Part shown: piece by piece, positions 6,992-16,303 of the stretch | Position numbering within the stretch: position 1 is the stretch's first letter | How the letters are laid out: each line of letters starts with the position of its first letter | Assembly (NCBI GenBank): GCA_022509085.1 | Contig: JAFLTW010000007.1 | Span: 50,871-114,870, forward strand | Length of the DNA: 64,000 bases | Reading direction: 5' to 3' | Source of the DNA: Muribaculaceae bacterium | GTDB taxonomy: Bacteria; Bacteroidota; Bacteroidia; Bacteroidales; Muribaculaceae | Notes under the pieces: model-generated | What the model was told of the DNA's origin: nothing | Databases searched by the model: none | What the model saw: the letters and a program-made list of their open reading frames with translations, nothing else | Made by a program: the position numbers and the translations under genes

Positions 6992-8056
6992 ATGAAAATA
7001 CTTAAACTCATATTCCTAATGGCTCTATCTGTATCGGCGCTGTCGTGCAACGGCAACGCCCCTTCAATTCAACTGCTTGACGCAACCGAATTTGCGGAGT
7101 ACATCCAGATGACTCCCAATCTGACTCTCGTTGACGTCCGCTCTCCCGAGGAGTTCGCTGCCGGACATATACCGGGCGCCATCAACATCGATTTCTCTGA
7201 TGAGGATTTCGTTGAAGATCTCATGACGAAGGTCGCCGCCGACAAACATCTCGCCATCTATTGCCGCACGGGTCACCGGTCAGGCGAGGCGGCTGAAACC
7301 CTCAAGGCCAAGGGTCGCTCTGTGATGGAACTCAAAGGGGGCATCATAGAATGGCAAAATGTCCTCCTGCCGCTCACTACCGGCAAGGAAGACCTTTACC
7401 TGACTCCCGGCGGGAAAAACGTAACCATCCAACCCCTTATCCATGCCTCCATACGTATAGTCTTCGACGGGAAGGAGATTGAGGTTGACCCCGTAGGAAC
7501 CCTCGGCAACCGCACCACAGACTATTCACAGATGCCCAAAGCTGACCTGATACTGGTGACCCATGAACACCACGACCATCTCGACCCCGCCGCCATCAAA
7601 ACCCTCTCGAAGGCCGACACCATCGTGATTGCCAACCCCAACAGCGCCGAAATTCTCGGCTATGGTATGGCCATGCGAAACGGCGACCGGAAGACCCTCG
7701 CCGATGGTATCGAGTTAGAGGCCGTCCCGGCATACAACACCTCTGCCGACAAGCTGCAGTTTCATCCCCGCGGTCGCGACAACGGCTATATCCTCTCTCT
7801 CGACGGTCTCCGTATCTACATTGCCGGCGACACCGAGCCTATCCCCGAGATGAAGGATCTCGGAAAGATCGACATCGCGTTCCTTCCGTGCAACCTTCCC
7901 TACACGATGACGCCCTCCCAGCTGATCGAGGCTGCAAGGATAGTGAGGCCGGGTGTGCTTTACCCCTATCACTTCGGCACCACCGACCTCAGCTCGATTA
8001 CCCCGGCTCTGGCACCCGACGGCATCTACGTGCGTATCTGCCCCTTCGATCCCTGA
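6992..8056 (+). CDS. Lipoprotein with N-terminal rhodanese and C-terminal metallo-beta-lactamase-fold domains
   Basis: The start at 6992 gives a lipoprotein signal (MKILKLIFLMALSVSALSC, lipid-bound Cys19). Residues 30-120 form a rhodanese domain with LVDVRSPEEF, HIPGAINI and the catalytic Cys91 in IYCRTGHRSG. Residues 135-350 form a UlaG/YtnP-like metal-dependent hydrolase with THEHHDHLD at 190-198, the main metal-binding motif. Known fusions of these folds (persulfide dioxygenase-rhodanese) have the opposite domain order and a different lactamase subfamily, so I do not transfer that activity. The product is probably membrane-anchored in the periplasm or at the outer membrane. Sulfur-transfer coupled to hydrolysis is a guess. 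Confidence 0.8.
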   Translation: MKILKLIFLMALSVSALSCNGNAPSIQLLDATEFAEYIQMTPNLTLVDVRSPEEFAAGHIPGAINIDFSDEDFVEDLMTKVAADKHLAIYCRTGHRSGEAAETLKAKGRSVMELKGGIIEWQNVLLPLTTGKEDLYLTPGGKNVTIQPLIHASIRIVFDGKEIEVDPVGTLGNRTTDYSQMPKADLILVTHEHHDHLDPAAIKTLSKADTIVIANPNSAEILGYGMAMRNGDRKTLADGIELEAVPAYNTSADKLQFHPRGRDNGYILSLDGLRIYIAGDTEPIPEMKDLGKIDIAFLPCNLPYTMTPSQLIEAARIVRPGVLYPYHFGTTDLSSITPALAPDGIYVRICPFDP

Positions 8057-8120
8057 AAATTATATGGTGCATCTCACGAAAAGAGCCCGTTTGTAATCTG
8101 ATTCGCGGCTTTCGTACATT

Positions 8121-8157
8121 AACCCCCGGCTTTCATACGTGAAAGGTTCCGGGGGTT
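8121..8157 (+). terminator. Hairpin after the rhodanese lipoprotein gene
   Basis: AACCCCCGG (8121-8129) pairs with CCGGGGGTT (8149-8157), and inside it CTTTCA (8130-8135) pairs with TGAAAG (8140-8145). The following T-run is short, so termination strength is uncertain. Confidence 0.55.
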
Positions 8158-8241
8158 GTCTATTACCTCTTCGGGTATTTATTTTGCAGAAAATTTCAGC
8201 AGTAACATCACACCCACAACCCCTAATTATCCAACCGCTAC

Positions 8242-8859
8242 ATGGAAGAAAACGAAACCCTCCAGATTCCCTACAGTGAACCGAAGTATACCAAATTGTG
8301 GCTCACTTTGCAGATCATCTACACCTTCGTAATCGCCGGCATCCTCACCGCCATCACCATGGGAATCTCCTCCCTGGCCGACGCGAGGTTTGAGAACGGA
8401 CTGCTTCGTGAGGCCCATTTCCTTATGCTCGGCGAAGCCACCAACTACTGCTTTGCCGTGATTGCCGTGACCCTTATGACCGTAACCCTCATAGAGCTCG
8501 CTTTCCGTCGCGGCACCAACGTTTTCCAGTCGGTGCTCATCGGTTGCGCCCTCTGCCTCTTTTACCTCCTGCTGCTCTCCATGACCGAACACATGCCTTT
8601 CTGGGGTGCATACATAATAGTCTCCGCCATGACCATCGGTCTCATCTCATGGTTTATCAATGCCATCACACGCAAACGTAAGGCCACCATGACCCTGGCC
8701 GCAATCCTTGCGGGTGAATATGCCATCATGTTCCTGCTCGTTTGCCTGGGCTCGATGTTGCTCCTGGTGGGCAGCATACTGCTCTTCCTCATGATTGCCC
8801 TGGCCATGTATCTTACTCTCAGGCTCAAGGTGGAAGACGAGGAACTGATCCTTAAGTAA
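8242..8859 (+). CDS. CreD-like transmembrane protein without the periplasmic domain (205 aa)
   Basis: The C-terminal 110 residues have the membrane pattern of the CreD end: LIGCALCLFYLLLLSMTEHM, then a helix with AMTIGLISWF, then LLVGSILLFLMIALAMYLTL. The same pattern recurs in the next gene (LFIGAALVIYYTLLLSFVEL type). The large N-terminal beta domain of CreD is absent; only one hydrophobic segment at 20-45 and a short loop precede the shared part. CreD is a poorly understood inner-membrane protein of the CreBC stress regulon; no creB or creC is in the window. The gene is 33 bp upstream of the full-length relative, so they look like an operon and a partial tandem duplication. Confidence 0.75.
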   Translation: MEENETLQIPYSEPKYTKLWLTLQIIYTFVIAGILTAITMGISSLADARFENGLLREAHFLMLGEATNYCFAVIAVTLMTVTLIELAFRRGTNVFQSVLIGCALCLFYLLLLSMTEHMPFWGAYIIVSAMTIGLISWFINAITRKRKATMTLAAILAGEYAIMFLLVCLGSMLLLVGSILLFLMIALAMYLTLRLKVEDEELILK

Positions 8860-8892
8860 CACCTGCTTTCACCCGCTGCCTATACTCGCATC

Positions 8893-10077
8893 ATGACTTA
8901 CGGAAAGAAAGCGTTTCTGCTGGCCCTGCAATGCGTCGTCCTGATGATCGGCGCCCTCTCTGTCTACGTCCTCGTCTTTTCCCGCGAGATCTCCAACCTG
9001 CGGGTTTCCAACGAGATTACTGAAGGCTGGGGAGGAGAGGTACGGTTCAAAGGGGTTCAAGCCTCCTCGGCCTTCAATGTCAATACGGATACCCGGCGCC
9101 CCTCAAGCTACACCTGCGACGCTACCGTCGACACCCGCTCGCTCCATCGGGGAATCTACGAGGCCGAGGTGTTCACTGCGAATCTTGGCTTCAAGGCTGT
9201 GTTCGACGGCGAAAAGCTCCGCCAGATGTATGGACCGGATGTTGCCTTTACTCTCGACTTCCCCGAAAACAGAATCGACCGTCTCGGCGAGGTGACCATT
9301 AACGGCAAGCCATGCCGCTGGATTCACCATAACGGTTTCCTTATCGTCAAGGCCAACATCGCCGACATACCTGACGACGTGGTGATCCAGTCTTCCTTTG
9401 CCACCCGCGGTTCGGGAGGACTCTACCTGACAAGGGTAGGGTATACCAACAGGATTACCATAGACGGCAAGGCCGCCAATCCATCCTTTCAGGGCAGTTC
9501 CCTGCCCCTGGCAAGAGAGGTGGGTGACTCTTCAAGATTCAGTGCCAGCTGGGAAGGTTCCAACACATCCTCTTCAAATCTCTACTCCGATTATGTCGGC
9601 ACGAAATTTCTGACGGGTGTCGACCGATACCAGAAGGTGACGCGCACCCTCAAATATTCCTTCATCATTATCATCCTTACGTATATCGCCGTGTTTCTCA
9701 CTGAGATCCTGCGCCGCCGGAGCATCCCCCTGCTCAACTATTTTTTCATCGGCGCCGCGCTGGTAATCTACTATACGTTGCTCCTCTCGTTTGTCGAGCT
9801 AATGGCTTTCGGCTGGGCCTACCTGGTGGCTGCGGTGATGACGGTTGGGCTTATCTCCGTCTATATGGGATATATCACAAAGTCGAAGAAAATGGGCCTT
9901 ACGATAGGTGGAATCCTGACCGTATACTATGGAGCTTGCTACGTGATGCTGGTGAGCACCTACGCCCTGCTTCTGGGCAGCATCCTGCTTTTCTGCGCCG
10001 TGGCCCTGCTGATGTTTGCCACCCTCTATTCTCCCCAACGCACAGCGCCCCCGGCTCTTCCCTCCACTCCTCAATAA
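8893..10077 (+). CDS. creD: CreD family inner membrane protein
   Basis: The 394-residue protein has an N-terminal membrane helix (residues 8-28), a periplasmic beta-rich domain of about 220 residues, and five to six membrane helices from 250 to 385. The segments KYSFIIIILTYIAVFLTEIL, LNYFFIGAALVIYYTLLLSF, YLVAAVMTVGLISVYMGYI and YALLLGSILLFCAVALLMF are typical CreD. The last 15 residues are Pro-rich. E. coli CreD gives colicin E2 tolerance and affects envelope integrity; its biochemical role is unknown. The symbol rests on family resemblance only. Confidence 0.8.
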   Translation: MTYGKKAFLLALQCVVLMIGALSVYVLVFSREISNLRVSNEITEGWGGEVRFKGVQASSAFNVNTDTRRPSSYTCDATVDTRSLHRGIYEAEVFTANLGFKAVFDGEKLRQMYGPDVAFTLDFPENRIDRLGEVTINGKPCRWIHHNGFLIVKANIADIPDDVVIQSSFATRGSGGLYLTRVGYTNRITIDGKAANPSFQGSSLPLAREVGDSSRFSASWEGSNTSSSNLYSDYVGTKFLTGVDRYQKVTRTLKYSFIIIILTYIAVFLTEILRRRSIPLLNYFFIGAALVIYYTLLLSFVELMAFGWAYLVAAVMTVGLISVYMGYITKSKKMGLTIGGILTVYYGACYVMLVSTYALLLGSILLFCAVALLMFATLYSPQRTAPPALPSTPQ

Positions 10078-10122
10078 CCCCCGTATTATTCGGGAATTGC
10101 CCGGGATGCCGGTAGCTCGCTC

Positions 10123-10153
10123 TTGCGCCTTCGCAAGGAAAGTGTTAATTTTG
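10123..10153 (+). promoter_or_regulatory. sbcD promoter giving a nearly leaderless transcript
   Basis: TAATTTTG lies at 10146-10153 and TTG at 10123-10125, 20 bp apart. The ATG of sbcD begins at 10159, where transcription would be expected to start. Confidence 0.7.
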
Positions 10154-10158
10154 TAGGT

Positions 10159-11433
10159 ATGAAAATACTTGCAACGAGCGACTGGCACCTGGGCAACCTC
10201 TTTCACGGCAATGACAGGCTGCCCGAGCACAGGCATTTTCTGGGCTGGCTCATCTCCCAGATACGCTACCTGCAGCCGGATGCCCTGCTGGTGGCCGGCG
10301 ACGTGTTCGACAACGGCAATCCCTCCGCGGCCGCACAGGCCGTATATTATGAATTTCTTGCGCAGGCCACCGCCGTGAGCCCAGACCTGCAGATAATCAT
10401 AACGGCCGGCAACCACGACTCCGCGAGCCGACTCGAGGCTCCGCGAGCCATGCTGAGCCGCCATAATGTGGAGGTACGCGGTGCCGTGCGGCGCATGTGG
10501 GTGCCCTCCGACGAGGGCGGCGCATGGCAGACAGATTTCGACGACCTTATGATTCCCCTCGCTGCCGGCGAAGGAGGACGGACTGTAGTGCTGGCTGTGC
10601 CCTATCTCCGGACCGACGTGGTGGGACATGCCGACTACTCCGCCGGGGTCAACGCATTCCTTCGTGAGCTTACTCGCCGGGCACGCGTGAGATTCCCGGA
10701 CGCTCGCCTCGTAATGATGGCACATATGTATGCCAAGGGTTCCGACATCGCCCCGAAAGACGCCAGCGAGAAAATTATGATCGGCGGCCAGGAGGAGGTG
10801 AACATGGAGGGCTGGACAGACCATCCCGACTATCTCACCTGCGGCCATATCCACAAGCGGCAGCATATCTGGAACACCGACTGGGCCCGCTACTCCGGCA
10901 GCGTGCTCCCTATGTCGTTTGCCGAGGTCGACTATCGCCATGGGGTCGACCTTATCACCTTCTCCACAACCCGAAAGCCACAGGTGGAATTTATCGAGTA
11001 CAAGCCCCGCCACCCGCTCCGTGTAATTCCGGCTGACGACGAACCCGTCTCGCTCGTTCGCCTCAAGAATCTCATCATGAAGGAGGTGCCTGCGAGACCG
11101 GCCGACGGTAACCTCACCGAAGAGTATGAATACGTGGCCCTGAAGGTTATGCTCGAGCGTGCCGACAATGAGGAGCTCCGGGAGATAGAGAAGATTTTCG
11201 AAGGGAAAAACGCCGTGCTCTGCCGTATCCAGAAACTCCTCCCGGACGTCGATCTCTCAACAATTACCGATGGCGCCACAATTACGGGGGTTGACGATAT
11301 CCTCGAACGCGACCCTCTCGACACGCTGCGCGAAACCTTCAAGATAAAGCATAAGCGCGACCTTAACGACACCCAGGAGGGCATGCTGCGCCGGCTCCTT
11401 GACTCAATCACCAACGAAACCCCCGACCAATGA
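10159..11433 (+). CDS. sbcD: Exonuclease SbcCD subunit D (Mre11-type nuclease)
   Basis: The start at 10159 gives MKILATSDWHLGN, the first metal-binding motif of the calcineurin-like phosphoesterases. VAGDVFDNGNP (motif II), TAGNHDS (motif III) and CGHIHKRQ (late motif) follow in the normal order. SbcD is the nuclease of the SbcCD complex that cuts hairpins and processes double-strand ends. The C-terminal part (about residues 290-424) carries the capping and SbcC-binding domains. The stop overlaps the start of sbcC by 4 bp (ATGA), which supports translational coupling. Upstream in-frame codons from 10123 lie across the promoter and are not used. Confidence 0.95.
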   Translation: MKILATSDWHLGNLFHGNDRLPEHRHFLGWLISQIRYLQPDALLVAGDVFDNGNPSAAAQAVYYEFLAQATAVSPDLQIIITAGNHDSASRLEAPRAMLSRHNVEVRGAVRRMWVPSDEGGAWQTDFDDLMIPLAAGEGGRTVVLAVPYLRTDVVGHADYSAGVNAFLRELTRRARVRFPDARLVMMAHMYAKGSDIAPKDASEKIMIGGQEEVNMEGWTDHPDYLTCGHIHKRQHIWNTDWARYSGSVLPMSFAEVDYRHGVDLITFSTTRKPQVEFIEYKPRHPLRVIPADDEPVSLVRLKNLIMKEVPARPADGNLTEEYEYVALKVMLERADNEELREIEKIFEGKNAVLCRIQKLLPDVDLSTITDGATITGVDDILERDPLDTLRETFKIKHKRDLNDTQEGMLRRLLDSITNETPDQ

Positions 11434-14400
11434 GACTCATACAGCTTGAAATCCTGAATCTCGCCTCGCTCGACCGCCCGGGAGGGGAGACCATCTCTTT
11501 CGAGACCGGTGCTCTGAAGGAGAGCACCATCTTCAGCATCGTAGGCCCTACCGGCAGCGGAAAGTCTACAATCCTCGATGCCATCTGCCTGGCCCTCTAC
11601 AACAAGGCGCCCCGATATCCGCGTGTCAAAAACGATCGGAACTCCCTGGAAATCTTCGGCGAACCCGACCAGGAGGAGAAGAAGAGACTCCAGGCAACAG
11701 ACGCGCGCAACATCCTGACGCGCGACAAGAATAACGGATACAGCAAGCTTACTTTCCGGGCCAACGACGGCAGCATCTATCGCGCGGAATGGCATGTGGC
11801 CAAGAAGCGCGTAAAATACGATAATGTCGTCACGAAGCTCTACCGAATCTCCCTCCACGAAGACGGCAGCCCTATGGAGACGGCGGCCGACTGGGCCTCG
11901 CTGCCCCGGATTATCGGACTGGAATACGAGCAGTTTCTGCGCACCGTCCTTATAGCCCAAGGTTCATTCTCCGACTTTATCCAGGCCAAGGAGAAAGACC
12001 GCTTCCAACTGCTCGAAAAACTGATCGGTGCAGAGGAACTCTACACCGGGATCGCGGTGCGTATCAAGGCGGCCAAAGACGAGGCCGTGAAGGCGTTCAA
12101 TGAGATTGCGGCAGGGTTCTCGGCCCGAGAGAAAGACCTCATCTCCCGGGAGTCGCTTCCTGCAGTGAAGGAACGTATAGGCCAACTTGAGACGCTGGAA
12201 AGGCAGGTGAAGGAAGAACTGCAGGTCCTCACCGACCAACTGGCGTGGTATGCGGCTCGCGATGCCCATCTCGAGGCTGTGGGTAAGTATGAGAAAGCCC
12301 TGGAAGAGGCGCAGCGCCTTCTCGACGAATTCCGCTCAAACTCCGAACGGCTCGCCCTCCACGACAGCACTCTCGAAGGTGTGCGCCTATATACGGAGAG
12401 GAAAGCCGCGTCAGCAAAGGCCGCTGAGATTGAAGATGGATTGAAGGGACTCGGAAAGGCTATCTCGGCCAAGGAGGCGGAGGTGAAGCGCGAAACCGAA
12501 GTGGAACTCGACAGGCTGAAACAGGAAGCGGCCAAGGCGTTGCAGTCTCTCGATGAGGCCAAACCCCATATCCTGGAGGGTAGGAAAATCAAGACCGAAT
12601 TCGAATCCCTGACGAAGGAGGCCCAAGAAAAGGAAAACGCGCGGGCAGCAGCCGAGGGCTCCTCCAAGAAGGCCGACAAGGCGCTCGAAGACAATCAAAA
12701 GGTTATAATTGATGCCGAAAACCTGCTCCAAAAACTCCGGCTTGCGCATGATGCCCTCCTGGAAGGAATTGCCTCCGGAGGAAAACGCGTGAGGGAAGAG
12801 GCCGAAAATGAAGGGAAGCTGTTCGATACAGTCAATAGCCGTCTCCAAAGTTGCGACGCCACGGCGTTGCAGCAGAAGAAGGAGGAGGCCGACAAGGTGC
12901 TGGCAGACCTCAAGACTGCCGTACGTGTCCGTAAAGACCTTGCGGATAAAGCCTCGCGCCGTAAAGCCGACAAGGAGAGGCAGGAGAGAGTGCTGAAGCG
13001 CAACGACGAGATATCCGGCGAGTTGAAAACCATACAGACCGACGGCCTGAGTGATGAGATCGATACTCTCAAAAAGACCCACACGCTGCTCACCAGCGAG
13101 AACTGGGAGCTGCATCGCGAGAACCTCACCGAAGGTGAGCCCTGTCCGCTCTGCGGCGCCACCCATCATCCCTATTCCGACCGTTCAGCGGTGACTCCCG
13201 TGGCCGACAACCTGATGGAAGTGATCCAAAAGAAGGAAATCGAGCTCAAGGAGCAACGCGATAGAAGGCAGTGCCTGGAGAAGGAGCAGGCTGAAAACGG
13301 CGGCCTTCTCGAGGCGCTAAAATCCAACCTCGCTGCCTTGGATAAGGAGACGGGTACGCTCGACAGGGAGTGGGCCGATATCCAAGCTGTCTACCCCGAC
13401 TGGAGTGCCAACCCTGAAACTCTATCGGCAATGAAGCCGCAGGCGGAGAAGGCTGTGGCCGAAACCGCGAGCGCCCTGAAGGATTACAATGAGCTCGTGA
13501 GCCTTGTGGAGGCCCACCGCCGCAAGAAGGAGAAAGCCGACGATGCTCTTAAGAATTTCGAGAAGGAGGCCGAGGAGAAGAAGAAGCAATCGGAGAAGAA
13601 TATTACGGAGGCCACCACAAAGCTCGAAACCGAGAAAGGGAAGTCGGAAAACCTCAAAGCCCAGCAGGCTGAGAAGAGCGAGGCGCTGAAGGCTGCCATA
13701 CAGGCTTGCGATAACGTCAACGCGCGGATTGCCTCCAAGAAGGAGACTCTGCGGCAGGAGACAGGCGACAAGGATCCGGATGTATGGGAAAAGTTGCTTT
13801 CGGATGCACGGACTGCCGCCGATAAGGCCGTGGCAGACAAGACGGAAGCTATTGGAAAACTCCGCGAAGACCTCAACGAGCTGAAGGGTCGCGAGACGGC
13901 TCTCAAAACCCGGAAGGAGAGCGAAGAAAGTCTTTCGAAGCAAAAGGGAGAGGACCTTTCCCGCTGGCTGGAACTATTTAATGAGGATAAGGAGACGCCC
14001 GTGGCCGAGGAGACACTGGCCATGCTCTCGGAGGCTGCCGACGACTGGGAGGCAATGCGCGTAACTCAGAGGAAACTGTCTGAAGGCCACACGGCTGCCG
14101 CCACTACCTTGCGCAACGAGAAGGAGGCTTTAGTCGCCCATCAGGAAAAGAAACCGGATAGGGAGAAGGAGCAGCTCAAGGCACGGAAGACTGAACTCGA
14201 GGCGCTGAAACACGATGAACTGATAGAGCTCAAGGCGCGTCTGCAAAGGCATGAGAATGCCGAGAGGGAGCTCGGAACCATGCTCGACCGCAAACGCGAG
14301 GCCGAGGCGCTGAAGACCGACTGGGAAGAAATCAACTCGGCCATCGGCAAGGATGGCGAGACCATGAGGCAGATTGCCCAGTGCTATACGTTGCGGTTTC

Positions 14401-14819
14401 TCATTGAGCATGCCAATGCCGAGATCCGCAAGTTCAACTCGCGCTATGAGCTCGTGCATGTGAAAAATTCTCTCGGCATAAGGGTGATAGACCACGATCG
14501 GGCCGACGACGTGCGCGACACCACATCCCTCTCGGGAGGGGAGACCTTTATCGTATCGCTAGGTCTTGCGCTGGGTCTGTCGTCGCTCTCCTCGCGCAAC
14601 ATAAGTTTCGACAACCTCTTTATCGACGAGGGGTTCGGCACGCTCGACCCCGACACGCTGGCCACTGTGATCGACTCCCTGGCGATGCTCCAGTCGTCGC
14701 AGGGGAAGAAGGTGGGAGTGATAAGCCACACCGACACCATGAGCGAACGCATCACCACCCAGATCCGCGTAATCAAGAACGGCAGCTCCGGCAGCAGCCG
14801 CATCGAGATCTACCCCTGA
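11430..14819 (+). CDS. sbcC: Exonuclease SbcCD subunit C (Rad50-type SMC ATPase)
   Basis: The 1129-residue protein has an N-terminal ATPase lobe with Walker A GPTGSGKST at residues 39-47 and a long coiled coil rich in Glu, Lys and Ala. A zinc hook CPLC at 572-575 is near the middle, with a second coiled coil after it. The C-terminal lobe has the signature LSGGE near 1034 and Walker B LFIDEGFGTLD near 1062. This is the complete architecture of SbcC, which opens DNA ends for the SbcD nuclease. Length is normal. It ends 18 bp from the convergent transporter gene. Confidence 0.96.
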   Translation: MRLIQLEILNLASLDRPGGETISFETGALKESTIFSIVGPTGSGKSTILDAICLALYNKAPRYPRVKNDRNSLEIFGEPDQEEKKRLQATDARNILTRDKNNGYSKLTFRANDGSIYRAEWHVAKKRVKYDNVVTKLYRISLHEDGSPMETAADWASLPRIIGLEYEQFLRTVLIAQGSFSDFIQAKEKDRFQLLEKLIGAEELYTGIAVRIKAAKDEAVKAFNEIAAGFSAREKDLISRESLPAVKERIGQLETLERQVKEELQVLTDQLAWYAARDAHLEAVGKYEKALEEAQRLLDEFRSNSERLALHDSTLEGVRLYTERKAASAKAAEIEDGLKGLGKAISAKEAEVKRETEVELDRLKQEAAKALQSLDEAKPHILEGRKIKTEFESLTKEAQEKENARAAAEGSSKKADKALEDNQKVIIDAENLLQKLRLAHDALLEGIASGGKRVREEAENEGKLFDTVNSRLQSCDATALQQKKEEADKVLADLKTAVRVRKDLADKASRRKADKERQERVLKRNDEISGELKTIQTDGLSDEIDTLKKTHTLLTSENWELHRENLTEGEPCPLCGATHHPYSDRSAVTPVADNLMEVIQKKEIELKEQRDRRQCLEKEQAENGGLLEALKSNLAALDKETGTLDREWADIQAVYPDWSANPETLSAMKPQAEKAVAETASALKDYNELVSLVEAHRRKKEKADDALKNFEKEAEEKKKQSEKNITEATTKLETEKGKSENLKAQQAEKSEALKAAIQACDNVNARIASKKETLRQETGDKDPDVWEKLLSDARTAADKAVADKTEAIGKLREDLNELKGRETALKTRKESEESLSKQKGEDLSRWLELFNEDKETPVAEETLAMLSEAADDWEAMRVTQRKLSEGHTAAATTLRNEKEALVAHQEKKPDREKEQLKARKTELEALKHDELIELKARLQRHENAERELGTMLDRKREAEALKTDWEEINSAIGKDGETMRQIAQCYTLRFLIEHANAEIRKFNSRYELVHVKNSLGIRVIDHDRADDVRDTTSLSGGETFIVSLGLALGLSSLSSRNISFDNLFIDEGFGTLDPDTLATVIDSLAMLQSSQGKKVGVISHTDTMSERITTQIRVIKNGSSGSSRIEIYP

Positions 14820-14837
14820 ATTCCCGGGGCCGCAGGG

Positions 14838-16298
14838 TCAGAGCTCTATCTTCCTGTATCGCGGCACGAGGAGCTTCATCACTACCCAGGCCACGAGGTA
14901 GCTGACGGCACACATGCTGAACACCATCATATAGGCTGCGGGCTTGCCGGAAAACTGCATGAACTGAAATGACGGCCCCATCCCTTCGGCAAAGTCGAAC
15001 AGATGGCCCGAACCCCAGTTGATGCCGAAGGAGCTGAGACCGCCTGCCATCGTGCCGATACCCACGATGGAGGCCACGGTAGATTTCGGAAACATGTCGC
15101 CGATGGTGGAGTAGAGGTTGGCGCTCCAGGCCTGGTGGGCCGCTCCGGTAAGGCCGATGATGATAGCCGGCCACCATGCCGAGCTCTCGCCCAGGGGCTG
15201 CGCGAAGAGCGCCAGTGCCGGCACGAAGGCAAACATCAGCATGGCACGCATGCGCCCGGCGTAGGGGTTCATGCCCCGCTTCTCCACAAAGAGTTTCGGT
15301 AGGTAGCCGCCACATATGGAGAGAAAGGTGACAATGGCGTAGAGGGTGAAGAGAAGGGCCTGACCCATCGACGAGGAGGCTTCGTAGCCAAACTGGTCGG
15401 CGAAGTAGGCAGGGGCCCAGAAGAGGAAAAACCACCATACGCCGTCGGTGAACGCCTTGCCGGCGATGAAGGCCCATGTCTGGCGGAACTTGAAGCAGTG
15501 CCAGAAGGGGATGGTCTTGGTCTCCTCCTCGGCTGCCTCTTGAGCCGTCTCTCCCTTCTCGTCCTGCTCTATGTAGGCGAGCTCGGCCTTGTTGACAAAC
15601 CGGGAATCCTGCGGACGTGAATACATCTTTCCCCAAAAGCCCATCCATACGAAGCCGAGGGCGCCGATGATGATGAATGCCATCTCCCAACCGTAGGCTT
15701 CGGCCAGCGGCGGGATGCAGAGCGGAGCGGCGAGAGCTCCCACGGAGGCCCCGGCGTTGAATATGGAGGTGGCGAAGGCGCGGTCCATCTTCGGGAAGTA
15801 TTCCGCCGTGGTCTTGATTGCGGCCGGGAAGTTGCCCGACTCGCCCGCGGCCAACAGCATGCGGCAGCCCAGGAAGAACCATACGCTAATGGTCGCTATG
15901 CTGAGCGCTATGCCCGAGCCGGCCTCGATCCCTACGAGTGTCTCCACTCCCGTCACCCTGGCCGTTGCCCAGCCGCATCCGGCATGCAGGCAGGCGGCAA
16001 GGCTCCATATGAAGATGGCCCAGAGATAGCCCTTCTTGGTGCCCAGAAAGTCGATTATCTTGCCCGAGAAGAGCGATACTCCGGCGTAGAAAAGTGAGAA
16101 GAAGGCCGTGATGAAGCCGTAGTCGGCATCGGTCCAATGAAACTCCGGCACGATAAACTGCTTCCAGGTGAGCGAGAGCACCTGCCTGTCAAGATAGTTG
16201 ATGGTGGTGGCGAAGAAGAGCAGGGAGCAGATGGCCCAGCGCCAGTTGGTCATTCTTGCCGTGACCTTCGCCGCTGATATGGTGGAGTTCAGTTCCAT
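14838..16298 (-). CDS. MFS transporter of the hexuronate (ExuT-like) anion:cation symporter family
   Basis: The 486-residue protein has twelve predicted membrane segments. The opening TNWRWAICSLLFFATTINYL followed by DRQVLSLTWK is typical of ExuT/GudP-like members of the major facilitator superfamily. The central loop (about 225-255) is acidic (EQDEKGETAQEAAEEE). It is transcribed with uxuA, 5 bp downstream of it, so the likely substrate is glucuronate or galacturonate. Substrate is inferred from neighbours and family. Confidence 0.88.
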   Translation of the reverse strand: MELNSTISAAKVTARMTNWRWAICSLLFFATTINYLDRQVLSLTWKQFIVPEFHWTDADYGFITAFFSLFYAGVSLFSGKIIDFLGTKKGYLWAIFIWSLAACLHAGCGWATARVTGVETLVGIEAGSGIALSIATISVWFFLGCRMLLAAGESGNFPAAIKTTAEYFPKMDRAFATSIFNAGASVGALAAPLCIPPLAEAYGWEMAFIIIGALGFVWMGFWGKMYSRPQDSRFVNKAELAYIEQDEKGETAQEAAEEETKTIPFWHCFKFRQTWAFIAGKAFTDGVWWFFLFWAPAYFADQFGYEASSSMGQALLFTLYAIVTFLSICGGYLPKLFVEKRGMNPYAGRMRAMLMFAFVPALALFAQPLGESSAWWPAIIIGLTGAAHQAWSANLYSTIGDMFPKSTVASIVGIGTMAGGLSSFGINWGSGHLFDFAEGMGPSFQFMQFSGKPAAYMMVFSMCAVSYLVAWVVMKLLVPRYRKIEL

Positions 16299-16303
16299 GG
16301 ATG

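Noticed and set aside
6992..8056. Persulfide dioxygenase-rhodanese enzyme
   Set aside because: Domain order is inverted and the hydrolase is of the UlaG-like type.
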